Part shown: positions 50,225-58,778 of the stretch, piece by piece | How the letters are laid out: each line of letters opens with the position of its first letter | How positions within the stretch are numbered: the stretch's first letter is position 1 | Made by a program: the position numbers and the translations under genes | Notes under the pieces: generated by a model | Databases searched by the model: none | Seen by the model: only the letters and a program-made list of their open reading frames with translations | Told to the model about the DNA's origin: nothing | Assembly: GCA_017517765.1 (NCBI GenBank) | Contig: JAFWYE010000006.1 | Coordinates: 310,001-374,000, forward strand | Source: Bacilli bacterium | GTDB taxonomy: Bacteria > Bacillota_I > Bacilli_A > RFN20 > DUOF01 | Direction of reading: 5' to 3' | Length of the DNA: 64,000 bases

Positions 50225-50253
50225 AGCATACCAATTTATACTCAATTTGTCAA
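50225..50253 (-). promoter_or_regulatory. promoter of the AAA+ operon
   Basis: On the minus strand TTGACA (50248-50253), 17-nt spacer, TATGCT (50225-50230). Perfect -35 and four of six at -10. Confidence 0.7.
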
Positions 50254-50295
50254 TATTATGCCCTTTTAGCCCCTTATCTACTAAATATATAAAAA

Positions 50296-50335
50296 ATAAA
50301 AAGCACTATCTTTTTGTAAAAAGATAATGCTTAAT
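50296..50335 (-). terminator. intrinsic terminator after the 50341 gene
   Basis: AAGCA..ATCTTTTT / AAAAAGAT..TGCTT long stem and T5 on the minus strand. Confidence 0.85.
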
Positions 50336-50340
50336 TTAAA

Positions 50341-50592
50341 TTACTTTGTTTTTAATACTATATATTTCTTTAAAGCCCTTAATTCCTTTATTAATTGCTT
50401 TCTCCTGTTGTTTGATAGAGGTGGAATATATCCTCCACCAGGTTTCTTTAATTCAAACAACGCTTCATCTACTTTTATAAGTAATGATTCATAACTTTCT
50501 GCCCCGCTATACTCAAGTGGCTTTTTTAAAATTTCACAGGTTTCGTTCCTTTGAATTTCATATATTCTTGCTAATAACCATTCAGATTGCAT
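50341..50592 (-). CDS. hypothetical helical protein
   Basis: An 83-aa, basic, all-helical protein (WLLARIYEIQRNETCEILKK at the start, RRKQLIKELRALKKYIVL at the end) with a GGGYIPP loop. No family recognised. It lies 11 bp downstream of the PanE-like gene and is the last gene of that unit. Confidence 0.6.
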   Translation of the reverse strand: MQSEWLLARIYEIQRNETCEILKKPLEYSGAESYESLLIKVDEALFELKKPGGGYIPPLSNNRRKQLIKELRALKKYIVLKTK

Positions 50593-50603
50593 ACTTATTT
50601 ACC

Positions 50604-51620
50604 CTATAAAAGATCTGAAAATAATTTTATATTACTTCCTTCAGGCTTCAACTCACCATTTTCAATCTTTTTAATAACCTCAACAATACGTTTATTAATT
50701 GGAGTAGCAACACCATTTTTTTCTCCAAACTCTACTACAACTCCATTAATAGCGTCAATTTCACACTTTTTGCCATTCTTTATATCTTGTAACATTGATG
50801 GCTCTATATTCCTATGCTTTTTCATAGCAATAGGGATAAGGAAAGTAGCAAATGCTCTTTTTAATGCCCCTTTATAATAAAATAACTTAGTTATATTTTT
50901 CCCTTGAACTGGAGCAAAAGTTACCCCAGTACTAGTACCAACATCTATAACTTCTTTCATACAACGCACAGCAATTTTTCTAGCTTCTTTGTTTTCAGAA
51001 ACATCACCAAATACACCACCAACTACTGTTCCTAGACCCGAGAAAGTAGCATTTATAAGTAATTTAGACCAACGTGCTCCAAGTAAATTTTCCTCTTCAT
51101 GTACTGGGCACATTCTCTCTAAAAGTTCTTTTACCATCTTAAATTGCTCATCACTAATACCATCCATTTTTCCCATATGAAAAGACAAAGATGATGGATC
51201 ACTTGTTAATTCACAAACTCCAGGTTCTTTTAAAGTAGCTCCCCACTCTACAACACACCCCATAGTGTGATTAGCTCCTACTATTTCTGCTATTAATGGC
51301 TCAGGTAATCCATTTTGAAGAGTCACAATTACTCCTTCATCCGTTAAATGATCTTTTAACTTAGTTACTACTTCCTTATTTTGTAATTGCTTAGTAAGTA
51401 ATAAAATAACATCATATTTATCAGTCATTTCATCAACTGTTAATGCCTTAACAGGAACAGTCATATCCACAGTTCCCACTATTTTAGCACCCTTTTCATT
51501 TAATGCTTTTACATGTTCTTTATTTCTATTAATTAAATCTATTTCTTCTCCACTCTTGCTAATATAAGCTCCAAGTACTGTTCCTAGTGATCCAGCTCCA
51601 TAAATTGCATATTTACCCAT
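50604..51620 (-). CDS. ketopantoate reductase-like protein (PanE/ApbA family)
   Basis: The 338-aa protein begins AIYGAGSLGTVLGAYISKSG (NADP-binding GxGxxG), has LLTKQLQNKEVV, GVIVTLQNGLPEP, and SKLLINATFSGL with the catalytic Lys of KLLxNA, plus EIDAINGVVVEFG late. PanE reduces 2-dehydropantoate in pantothenate synthesis, but family members vary, so pantothenate function is inferred. The start at 51620 follows AGGAGGATT. It lies 16 bp downstream of the 2H phosphoesterase gene. Confidence 0.85.
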   Translation of the reverse strand: MGKYAIYGAGSLGTVLGAYISKSGEEIDLINRNKEHVKALNEKGAKIVGTVDMTVPVKALTVDEMTDKYDVILLLTKQLQNKEVVTKLKDHLTDEGVIVTLQNGLPEPLIAEIVGANHTMGCVVEWGATLKEPGVCELTSDPSSLSFHMGKMDGISDEQFKMVKELLERMCPVHEEENLLGARWSKLLINATFSGLGTVVGGVFGDVSENKEARKIAVRCMKEVIDVGTSTGVTFAPVQGKNITKLFYYKGALKRAFATFLIPIAMKKHRNIEPSMLQDIKNGKKCEIDAINGVVVEFGEKNGVATPINKRIVEVIKKIENGELKPEGSNIKLFSDLL

Positions 51621-51636
51621 ATATAATCCTCCTATA

Positions 51637-52095
51637 TTATCTTTTATTTTTTCTTTTATATGGTTCATATGACAAGAATTCCTTGCCATCTTCTTTTATC
51701 CAATATCCAAATCTTCCTGTTATCTTTATTGGCTTTTCTAATCTTTTAAAAATCAAATTTTTGGTATTCACAGCTTTAGCACCTTCAGATAAAGATGCAG
51801 TAATATGAGGAATCTTAATTACATCAGGATTATTCTCATCAAAGTTTATATAATATTTCATTAATTCACTAGGCAAGACAACCTCAAATCCACTATTCAT
51901 CCCATCATTACCATATCCAACAATATAAATATCAAAATTCTTACCCACTATATCATCAAATATCTCCTTATCACTAGGCTTATACTTAAATGTACAATGT
52001 AATATATTGTTTACTCTCTCTAACCTATTTTCCTCTAAAGAATGTATAAAATCAACCGCTTCTCCATCAAAAAATATTCCTTCATAACTTACCAT
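51637..52095 (-). CDS. 2H (LigT-like) phosphoesterase superfamily candidate
   Basis: The 152-aa protein contains two H-x-T/S motifs, ILHCTFKYKP near residue 30 and IPHITASLSEG near residue 95, roughly 65 residues apart. Two such motifs form the active site of 2H phosphoesterases (2'-5' RNA ligase, cyclic phosphodiesterase). The rest is beta-rich and ends in a basic tail (YEPYKRKNKR). Substrate unknown. It is the first gene of a unit with the PanE-like gene. Confidence 0.65.
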   Translation of the reverse strand: MVSYEGIFFDGEAVDFIHSLEENRLERVNNILHCTFKYKPSDKEIFDDIVGKNFDIYIVGYGNDGMNSGFEVVLPSELMKYYINFDENNPDVIKIPHITASLSEGAKAVNTKNLIFKRLEKPIKITGRFGYWIKEDGKEFLSYEPYKRKNKR

Positions 52096-52136
52096 TTCTA
52101 AACACCTCGCACTACTATTATAATCTTTATAAAACT

Positions 52137-52937
52137 CTAATTTAAATTTTTAAGTTCAAACTCATATATTTTATATATTGATTGAGCAATTTTTCCACAA
52201 TATAAATTATTAAAGATAAACTTAGTCATACCTTTTAAGCCATTCTCTTTTTTTCTTATTAAATAGGTATTTATATGTTTTAAATTATTATTCAAAGCTA
52301 AAAACTCTTCTTCTTTATTAAATCCATAACTAATCTTAGCACCGACTTTATTTACAGGGTTTTTAATTTTAGAAGCTTTAACTCCTCTTTTTGAATATGC
52401 ATCAAATAATAAATGAACATTTTTAAATCTATTATTAATAAAACTTATTAATTTTTTTAATTCATCTTCTGATAAATACATAGTTAAACCTTCTGCTATA
52501 ACTAAAACATTTTCTTCATTTTCTATTTTGTCTAACCATTTAAAATCAACAACTGAAGATCCAATCATCTTATAATTATCACTTTCATTATAATAATTTT
52601 TCCTTATATCAATAACACTTTCATAATCAATATCATACCAATTATAAAAACTATTATTTACTCTCAAACACCTAGAATCTAATCCACACCCTAAATGAAT
52701 CACCGTAACCCTATCATGATTAGATAAATAGTTATTAGTTAATTCATCAATAAGATAGGCTCTTAAACTCATAAACATAGATAACCATCTAGATTGCTTT
52801 AAAGATTTCAAATCAAAATCCACTCTAGAAACTATTTCTTCAGCTTTATTATCTTTTAAAAATAATCCTTTCTCACTCATCTTTGCCTTACCTAAAAGCG
52901 TAATAAATAAAGTCTTACTCTCTCCACTAAGTTCCAT
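52137..52937 (-). CDS. class I SAM methyltransferase (LCMT/PPM1-like)
   Basis: The 266-aa protein has VIHLGCGLDSRCLRVNN (motif I with the GCGLDSR signature of the leucine carboxyl methyltransferase/PPM1 group), YDIDYESVIDIRK (motif II acidic), VLVIAEGLTMYLSEDELKKL, and FDAYSKRG. The family includes small-molecule and polyketide-type O-methyltransferases. No acceptor can be predicted. The neighbouring unit on the other side is separate, although 41 bp from the 2H gene. Confidence 0.85.
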   Translation of the reverse strand: MELSGESKTLFITLLGKAKMSEKGLFLKDNKAEEIVSRVDFDLKSLKQSRWLSMFMSLRAYLIDELTNNYLSNHDRVTVIHLGCGLDSRCLRVNNSFYNWYDIDYESVIDIRKNYYNESDNYKMIGSSVVDFKWLDKIENEENVLVIAEGLTMYLSEDELKKLISFINNRFKNVHLLFDAYSKRGVKASKIKNPVNKVGAKISYGFNKEEEFLALNNNLKHINTYLIRKKENGLKGMTKFIFNNLYCGKIAQSIYKIYEFELKNLN

Positions 52938-52981
52938 AAATTCACCTGCTGTTCACTAATTTAATTTTATCATTAAACATT

Positions 52982-53006
52982 AAAAAAGCACCCTTAAGAG
53001 TGCTTT
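52982..53006 (-). terminator. intrinsic terminator after the methyltransferase gene at 53009
   Basis: AAGCAC(T/C)CTTAAGGGTGCTT stem followed by T6 on the minus strand. Confidence 0.8.
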
Positions 53007-53008
53007 TA

Positions 53009-53632
53009 TTATATCTTTTTACCTATAACAACCATCGTATTAGGTGATAATGAATTGGGATCCTCTATATACTCTTTTGTTTCAATAAGACTTATTGCCC
53101 ATCCATTATTAATTAATATCTTAGTTATTTCTTCTTTTGAATATTCATTTATTACATATTCAAATCTAGGATCAATTGGCTCAACTTCTAATGTAATATT
53201 GTTTCCTTCTCTTAAAAACATTAGTATTTTAGTATCTTTACTCACTAGCTTATTTATACTACTAAACAAGTCTAAAACTTCTTCTTTAGATAAATGTTGT
53301 AATACATAGGCTACAACTAATCCATCAAATGTTTTTCCTTCTATTACACTTAAATTACAAATATCAGAAACAATAAACTCTATATTTGGATTATTCTTTT
53401 TTGCTATATCTATCATATTTGAAGATATATCAATTCCTGTAACCTCAAATCCTTTAGCATACATATAATTAGAATAATGCCCCATTCCACATCCTAGGTC
53501 CAAAATCTTCGATTTACAATCCTTTAAAAATAAATCAAAATATTTTAAATCAGATGTATCATCTTTATATAACTCATAATATCTTTTTGCAATTGCATTA
53601 TGGGCTTCTTTAGTTATTTGTTTATTATCCAT
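53009..53632 (-). CDS. class I SAM-dependent methyltransferase
   Basis: The 207-aa protein has KILDLGCGMGHYSNYMYAKG (motif I), VTGIDISSNMIDIAKK (motif post-I acidic), and FDGLVVAYVLQHLSKEEVLDLF (motif II). It is a small free-standing methyltransferase. The acceptor is unknown. It starts 18 bp after the DUF1295 gene and ends at a terminator, so it is the last gene of the HD-DUF1295-methyltransferase run. Confidence 0.88.
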   Translation of the reverse strand: MDNKQITKEAHNAIAKRYYELYKDDTSDLKYFDLFLKDCKSKILDLGCGMGHYSNYMYAKGFEVTGIDISSNMIDIAKKNNPNIEFIVSDICNLSVIEGKTFDGLVVAYVLQHLSKEEVLDLFSSINKLVSKDTKILMFLREGNNITLEVEPIDPRFEYVINEYSKEEITKILINNGWAISLIETKEYIEDPNSLSPNTMVVIGKKI

Positions 53633-53650
53633 TATATCTTCTCCTTTATT

Positions 53651-54505
53651 CTATTTTTTAATTGGTAGAAGCATTCTTGTTCTAGTCTTATATTCTGCAA
53701 AGCCATCTTTTTGTGATTGCCTTTTATCAGCCATAGGAATACTAACAAACAAAAACAATGCAGTATTGATTATTGCTCCTAAAATAAGATACCAACTAGA
53801 AGGCATAGCACACAATAAAGAAAGAGCAATTCCCCACCACATAAGAATCTCCCCTAAATAATTAGGATGTCTTGAATATTTCCAAAGTCCTAAAGAAATA
53901 AATGTTGTCTTTTTATTTTTTCTAAACTTATGCATTTGAATATCTGCCACTCCTTGCATAATTGAAGCCATCAAAGAGATTAAAAGGAACAAGACACTTA
54001 AGAAGTTTGCATTAATCTCGTTAATAATCACATATACTCCAGGTAATACACAAGCATACACAACTAAGGTAGGAACCAAATGAATCCCTAAAAAATTAAT
54101 AAGAGGATAAAACATACCAGTCTTTTCTTTAAGCATTGTATATCTCCAATCTTGATGATTAAGATTTAAAAATGTGTATGCCCAATTAGCAGTTAAACGC
54201 ACTCCCCAAAAAAGAACCACGATAAGGGTTAATATAGCAAATAACGTTAACTTATTTTGAGTGGCAAATGCAATAAGTATAACTATAGGCTGAACACTCC
54301 AATATGGATCATATACTGAAGAATTGTTAAATATTAAACTAAAAACAAATGTAACTATAGTAGCTACTATATCAGCAATAAGAAGAGACAACCACCAATC
54401 AAAATTTAATAAAGTATATGTTACTATTCCTAGACAAGTTGCAATCACATATACTAAGGTAACAACAAGAAAACTCGCTATTCTATTTTCTTTTAAAAAT
54501 TTCAT
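53651..54505 (-). CDS. DUF1295 membrane protein (steroid-reductase-like)
   Basis: The 284-aa protein has ~7 membrane helices and the DUF1295/ICMT-like late motif LWKYSRHPNYLGEILMWWGIAL. Earlier it has DPYWSVQPIVIL and WGVRLTANW. Members resemble steroid 5-alpha-reductases or isoprenylcysteine methyltransferases, but bacterial function is unknown. It lies 3 bp downstream of the HD gene at 54509. Confidence 0.88.
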   Translation of the reverse strand: MKFLKENRIASFLVVTLVYVIATCLGIVTYTLLNFDWWLSLLIADIVATIVTFVFSLIFNNSSVYDPYWSVQPIVILIAFATQNKLTLFAILTLIVVLFWGVRLTANWAYTFLNLNHQDWRYTMLKEKTGMFYPLINFLGIHLVPTLVVYACVLPGVYVIINEINANFLSVLFLLISLMASIMQGVADIQMHKFRKNKKTTFISLGLWKYSRHPNYLGEILMWWGIALSLLCAMPSSWYLILGAIINTALFLFVSIPMADKRQSQKDGFAEYKTRTRMLLPIKK

Positions 54506-54508
54506 TTT

Positions 54509-55174
54509 TTACTCCTTTATTTTTCTAACAATAACTTCGTGATTTAAATTAAATCTTTTATCTAATAAATCTAGTATTTTTAATGTTTTATCTAAACCGC
54601 CATTTTTATTTAAATCATCGAAAGTTTCTTCTTTGTTTGTCATGATTATAATCCTTAAAATATTATCCTCTAATTCCACATCTACTTTTTCTACACTTTC
54701 CATAAATAAGAGAAAATCAAACTCTTTATATCTAGGCTTAAGTCTATCTTTTGTCATATCAAGTTTATCTGCTAATATTAATAAACAAGACAAGATATCA
54801 TCATATTCTTCCTTCTTTTTTCCACCATGATTTTTTATTATGTTACATACTCTATCAATATCAATCTTACTTCTAATATAATTAGGATCTATACTCTCAT
54901 TATACTCAAGCATGTCTTTTACAATAATTGCCCCATTATAAGCATGATTATGTTTTAAAAATGCTTGTCCTACATCATGCATTACTGCAGCAGTTAATAA
55001 TTCTTCTTTTTCTTTATCATCTAATTCAAATAAGTTAGCTAATTTTTTGCAATACTCTAGTACATTATCTATATGATGATATCCATGTGATATAGGTATA
55101 CGAGAATTATTTTCTATACCCTTATATAAATTCACTACATACTCTTCCTTTAATAACTTTTCATATAACCACAT
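54509..55174 (-). CDS. HD-domain hydrolase
   Basis: The 221-aa protein has GYHHIDNVLEYCKKL (first His), AAVMHDVGQAFLKH (HD doublet), NHAYNG, IIKNHGG, and LADKLDMTKDRL (late Asp). The order matches metal-dependent HD phosphohydrolases. Substrate unknown. First gene of the HD-DUF1295-methyltransferase run; its ATG has GAGGTGAG. Confidence 0.88.
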   Translation of the reverse strand: MWLYEKLLKEEYVVNLYKGIENNSRIPISHGYHHIDNVLEYCKKLANLFELDDKEKEELLTAAVMHDVGQAFLKHNHAYNGAIIVKDMLEYNESIDPNYIRSKIDIDRVCNIIKNHGGKKKEEYDDILSCLLILADKLDMTKDRLKPRYKEFDFLLFMESVEKVDVELEDNILRIIIMTNKEETFDDLNKNGGLDKTLKILDLLDKRFNLNHEVIVRKIKE

Positions 55175-55261
55175 ATTCTCACCTCTTTGTCATTATAGCA
55201 CAAAACATCTACCCCACAATTAATCTCTAACTCACTAATTTTTTTATTCAACTATAACATT

Positions 55262-55293
55262 AAAAAAGAGCTCTTTTTAACGAGCCCTTTTTT
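55262..55293 (-). terminator. intrinsic terminator after the 55277 gene
   Basis: GGGCTC/GAGCTC (one wobble) stem and T6 on the minus strand. Confidence 0.75.
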
Positions 55294-55741
55294 TACTATT
55301 AACTTTTGAACATACTCTATAAAACATAGAGCTAAATTCATTTGCAATATCTTGCTTGTTACTTCCACTTAAACAAAAACAAATTGCACATATATCTTTT
55401 CGATTAAATAGTCTGTTGGGATTATGATAAAACTTAATAATAAATTTTTCATCCTCCCTACTAATTAATAGCTTATTTGCATTTTCTAGTTCACCATACG
55501 CCTCACTACACCACTCTATATAATCAAAATCTTCACCAATTAATTTAAATATATTTTCCATCTCTTCATAAAAACATATATCTTTCTTTTCAACAACAAA
55601 CTCATTATCTTTTTTATAATCAGTCATTGTCCAATATAAATCTCCACCCGCATAGTGTATTCTAAATTGTTCGCCATTATCATTACTAACAACTAAATTA
55701 ATATTATTATCTCTTTCTTCTTTATCAATTTTTATACTCAT
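55277..55741 (-). CDS. hypothetical protein
   Basis: The 154-aa protein has a beta-rich first half (NNINLVVSNDNGEQFRIHYA, GGDLYWTMTDYKKDN) followed by a helical second half with IAFCF-like cysteines (DICAICFCLSGSNKQDIANE). It has no recognised family and no membrane helix. The ATG at 55741 follows AAGAAGTG; a longer frame upstream would overlap the next gene's terminator. Confidence 0.6.
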   Translation of the reverse strand: MSIKIDKEERDNNINLVVSNDNGEQFRIHYAGGDLYWTMTDYKKDNEFVVEKKDICFYEEMENIFKLIGEDFDYIEWCSEAYGELENANKLLISREDEKFIIKFYHNPNRLFNRKDICAICFCLSGSNKQDIANEFSSMFYRVCSKVNSKKRAR

Positions 55742-55793
55742 ATATACACTTCTTTCATCATAATTCACACTTAGTATAACATCATTTAAGCTC

Positions 55794-55819
55794 AAAAAAA
55801 AGCCCACTTTCATGAGCTA
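55794..55819 (-). terminator. intrinsic terminator after the hydrolase gene at 55829
   Basis: GCTCAT/GTGGGC (two wobbles) stem, GAAA loop, T8 on the minus strand. Confidence 0.7.
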
Positions 55820-55828
55820 TTTTATTTA

Positions 55829-56767
55829 TTATCTTTTTTTCAAAAATGATTTAATAACTTCTTTTGTTCCTTCATGCATAGGTTCTTTTGCAATCTTTTT
55901 ATATTGCTTTTTCACTTTCATAATACTAGCATCATCAACTTCTCTTAACATATGATTAACCTTTTCAGGAGCATAAGTTACTACATTAGAAAATTCTTTC
56001 AATCTTTCTAAGCATCTAGCATCAGCTTGTACATCACCTTTACCTGTTATAGCTAAAACATGCCCATTATATTCTTCAATCATTTTAATAAAGTCTTCAT
56101 CACTAAGCTCACCATGTTCTTTTAACCATTTAGCAGGCATCATAGCACCATTATAAAAGAAAGTATCTTTTTTAGCTTTAGCTGCTCTTTTATAAAAATC
56201 ATCTAATTGTTTCATTACTTTTTCTTTATTTATTACTTTATTTAAATACCAACCAATAAATCCTTTTTTATCTTTTAATTCATCTAATACTTGAAAGTTT
56301 TGAAACTCCATAGCGGTCCTTAAACACATTCCTGCCCCACATAACAAAATGATACTATCTAACTCAGTTTGCTTTGTAAGTAAAGTAGATATCATAGCTC
56401 CTTCACTATGGCCACAAGCAATTATCTTAGTCTCATCTACATATGGTAAATCTTTTGCATAATCAATAACACTTTTAGCATCATTTACTAAGTCAGATAA
56501 ACCTGTCTTATTAAAATTACCTGTAGATTCATGTGTTCCTCTTTTATCATATCTAACACACACATAACCCCAATTGACAAACATATCAGATAACGTCTTA
56601 TAAAAATCAGTTTTCATACCAAATTGATTTCCATCTCTATTTAGTTTACCTGTACCCATTATAAGTAAAACTAAAGGTTTCTTTTTATTATCATCTATAT
56701 AGCTAATTGTAGCGCCAATCTTATTTTCCCCATCAATTATTACTCTTTCTTCCTTAATCTCATTCAT
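55829..56767 (-). CDS. alpha/beta hydrolase
   Basis: The 312-aa protein has the fold: VLLIMGTGKLNRDGNQ (oxyanion region), RYDKRGTHES, the nucleophile elbow ACGHSEGAM, a late ITGKGDVQADARCLER with the expected acid, and KVNHMLRE with the His. It may act on a small ester or acyl group; the substrate is unknown. It starts 18 bp after the XRE/zinc-ribbon gene. Confidence 0.88.
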   Translation of the reverse strand: MNEIKEERVIIDGENKIGATISYIDDNKKKPLVLLIMGTGKLNRDGNQFGMKTDFYKTLSDMFVNWGYVCVRYDKRGTHESTGNFNKTGLSDLVNDAKSVIDYAKDLPYVDETKIIACGHSEGAMISTLLTKQTELDSIILLCGAGMCLRTAMEFQNFQVLDELKDKKGFIGWYLNKVINKEKVMKQLDDFYKRAAKAKKDTFFYNGAMMPAKWLKEHGELSDEDFIKMIEEYNGHVLAITGKGDVQADARCLERLKEFSNVVTYAPEKVNHMLREVDDASIMKVKKQYKKIAKEPMHEGTKEVIKSFLKKR

Positions 56768-56785
56768 ATTTATTACCTCACTACA

Positions 56786-57397
56786 CTAATCCTTACTTAT
56801 AACTTTTTTACACCAAGTTCTCTTATTACACTTAGGACATTTTAGGTAACGAGTTGTTCCTCTATGCATTGCATTCAAAGCTTGCTTATATGTAGGCACT
56901 ATTTCATGACCACAATTTTTACACTTGTAAGCACCTATGCTCACCTCAAGTTTTAATGCATAAAAGCAAGGAATCAAAAATACAACGCAAAGAACAAGAA
57001 TTGCTACAAGTTGCCAAGGACCTTCAGGAATTAAAAACGCCGTTAGAAAAAGACCAGTTAATAGGGCTGTAATGCTAACCCACATAATAATCCACATAGA
57101 ATTCCAAATTATTTTGTTTTTACTTTCAACCTCTTTCGCCATATCAAGTAAAAGTTGTTCGTTTTTCTTATCATTATTTTCCATACCAATTACCTCCCCA
57201 CTTAACAAATCATTTACGCTAATGTTTAGGATACTACATAAATCAAGCATTAATGAAGAATCAGGCATTGCCCTACCATTTTCCCATTTAGATATTGCTC
57301 TATCAGTAATTCCTAACTTCTCTGCTAATTGCGATTGTGTTAGATTCTGTTTCTTTCTACACTCTGCAATAAACTTTCCTATTTTAATTTGATCCAT
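56786..57397 (-). CDS. XRE regulator with membrane helices and zinc ribbon
   Basis: The 203-aa protein starts with an XRE HTH (KIGKFIAECRKKQNLTQSQL, AEKLGITDRAISKWENGRAM), then has two membrane segments (IIWNSMWIIMWVSITALLTG, LVAILVLCVVFLIPCFYALK) and a C-terminal zinc ribbon (YKCKNCGHEIVP, then YLKCPKCNKRTW). This HTH-TM-ribbon layout is common in Bacillota and suggests a membrane-tethered regulator. The ATG at 57397 has GGGAGGAA. Operon with the alpha/beta hydrolase. Confidence 0.88.
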   Translation of the reverse strand: MDQIKIGKFIAECRKKQNLTQSQLAEKLGITDRAISKWENGRAMPDSSLMLDLCSILNISVNDLLSGEVIGMENNDKKNEQLLLDMAKEVESKNKIIWNSMWIIMWVSITALLTGLFLTAFLIPEGPWQLVAILVLCVVFLIPCFYALKLEVSIGAYKCKNCGHEIVPTYKQALNAMHRGTTRYLKCPKCNKRTWCKKVISKD

Positions 57398-57492
57398 AGA
57401 TATTCCTCCCACCATCTACATAATATAGTAAAATAAATACAAAATAAACATACTAATGGTTGAGTTAATAGTTGCTACTTTTTTTAGAATAT

Positions 57493-57518
57493 AAAAAGAA
57501 CACTTTAAAGTGTTCTTA
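57493..57518 (-). terminator. intrinsic terminator after the GrpB gene
   Basis: AAGAACACTT/AAGTGTTCTT palindrome followed by T5 on the minus strand. Confidence 0.85.
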
Positions 57519-57549
57519 TTTAGACTGATTGATACAATCACATTTTTAT

Positions 57550-58110
57550 TTAGTATCTATTACCATATAGTTTTCGTGCTTCTTCTGTATACTTATTTAC
57601 AAACTCAGTTTTAGCATTTGTATAAGCATCTCTATTATGTTCATATTCTTTCCATAATTTTAATTTCAATTTTTCATATTCTTTAGCAACTTCTGGATGA
57701 TCAATAAGGTAATCTCTAAAATATAATTCATCATTATCTCCTACATATCTCAAATGAAGATGAAACACACGCTTAGCAAACCCATCCTCTGTATAACCTT
57801 TATTAAAAGACAATCTATTATAAGCCTCTGACATGCAAATATAGCCACAATTAATAATCCAATCTTTATATTCCAGCAGATTATTTTCCCTTGGAATTTC
57901 TACCAAAATATCTATAATTGGCTTTGCCCAAATAAAAGTAATAGCAGTACTTCCAATATGATTTATTTTCTCATCTTTTGTTAAAACTCTTTTCAGTAGT
58001 TTTTCTTCCTCCAAATACCATTCTTTCCATATCGTTTGATGTTCTGTTAAGAAGATTGGAAACAATTCCCATAGTTCTTCAAAGGTCATTTCTGATAATT
58101 TCTTTCCCAC
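57550..58110 (-). CDS. GrpB family (UPF0157-like) protein
   Basis: The 186-aa protein matches the GrpB family (nucleotidyltransferase fold): INHIGSTAITFIWAKPIIDILVEI is its core GSTA...KPIxDI motif, and RVFHLHLRYVGD and FRDYLIDHPEVAKEYEKLK follow. The family's function is unknown, though some members are dephospho-CoA kinase-associated. A GTG start at 58110 is favoured because AGGTGAT lies 7 nt upstream. Confidence 0.88.
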   Translation of the reverse strand: MGKKLSEMTFEELWELFPIFLTEHQTIWKEWYLEEEKLLKRVLTKDEKINHIGSTAITFIWAKPIIDILVEIPRENNLLEYKDWIINCGYICMSEAYNRLSFNKGYTEDGFAKRVFHLHLRYVGDNDELYFRDYLIDHPEVAKEYEKLKLKLWKEYEHNRDAYTNAKTEFVNKYTEEARKLYGNRY

Positions 58111-58146
58111 TATTATCACCTGCAAATTCTTCTTTATTCGAAAAAA

Positions 58147-58175
58147 ATTCTATCATCAGTTCAAATATCAGACAA
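58147..58175 (-). promoter_or_regulatory. promoter of the GrpB gene
   Basis: On the minus strand TTGTCT (58170-58175), 17-nt spacer, TAGAAT (58147-58152), 35-40 bp before the start codon. Confidence 0.55.
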
Positions 58176-58290
58176 TAAAAAAATTCTAAAATTCGCACAT
58201 TATTTGCACAAAAGTATACAAAAATCATAAGAAGCAAAAAATCACTTTATTAGTAATATATTTTTTATCAGTATCAGTATTATAGAAAAC

Positions 58291-58320
58291 AAAAAACGAA
58301 CACCTAGATAAAGTGTTCGT
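58291..58320 (-). terminator. intrinsic terminator of ssrA
   Basis: ACGAACACTTTATC... / GGTGTTCGT long stem and T6 on the minus strand. Confidence 0.85.
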
Positions 58321-58332
58321 ATTCGACTCATT

Positions 58333-58698
58333 TGGTGGAGATGGCGGGAATTGAACCCGTGTCCAAATAAACTTGCTCATAGACATCTACAGTTTAGTCT
58401 TAGATTATTATTTCACTAATAAGTAAGGAGTAAGACTCTCCGCTTAATAGCTATCCTGTGAATTTTCGTACTTACTATACAGAATTTTAGTAAATCTTAT
58501 CCTTTATGATATGACACCTTATTAGAACTAAAGGAAAATCCTAACTTGGTGAGCTACTTCTCGCTATTGAGATAAAAGTCTATTGACTAGTAAGCTAATG
58601 CGTAATTATAGTTGCCATTTATAGGCATTTGATCTATAAGGGCTATCATCCCACTGCAATCTATGCTCTCCTCTACCTGTCGAAACCATGTCATCCCC
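58333..58698 (-). ncRNA. ssrA: transfer-messenger RNA (tmRNA)
   Basis: The 366-nt RNA has the tRNA-like ends: GGGGATGACATGGTTTCGACAGG at the 5' end pairs with CATCTCC near the 3' end, and the T-arm reads GGTTCAATTCCCGCC followed by ACCA. The proteolysis tag reads GGC AAC TAT AAT TAC GCA TTA GCT TAC TAG (58587-58616), that is NYNYALAY after a Gly. The usual tag ends ALAA; here it ends ALAY. It sits between the ZIP and GrpB genes with its own terminator. Confidence 0.93.
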
Positions 58699-58740
58699 AG
58701 ATAAATATATGTAGCAATCGCTACGCTAAATAGTATAAAT

Positions 58741-58770
58741 TAAAAGACACCTACTTTTCAATAGGTGTTT
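58741..58770 (-). terminator. intrinsic terminator after the ZIP gene
   Basis: ACACCTA/TAGGTGT stem with TTGAAAAG loop followed by CTTTTAATTT on the minus strand. Confidence 0.75.
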
Positions 58771-58778
58771 TTCTTTAT

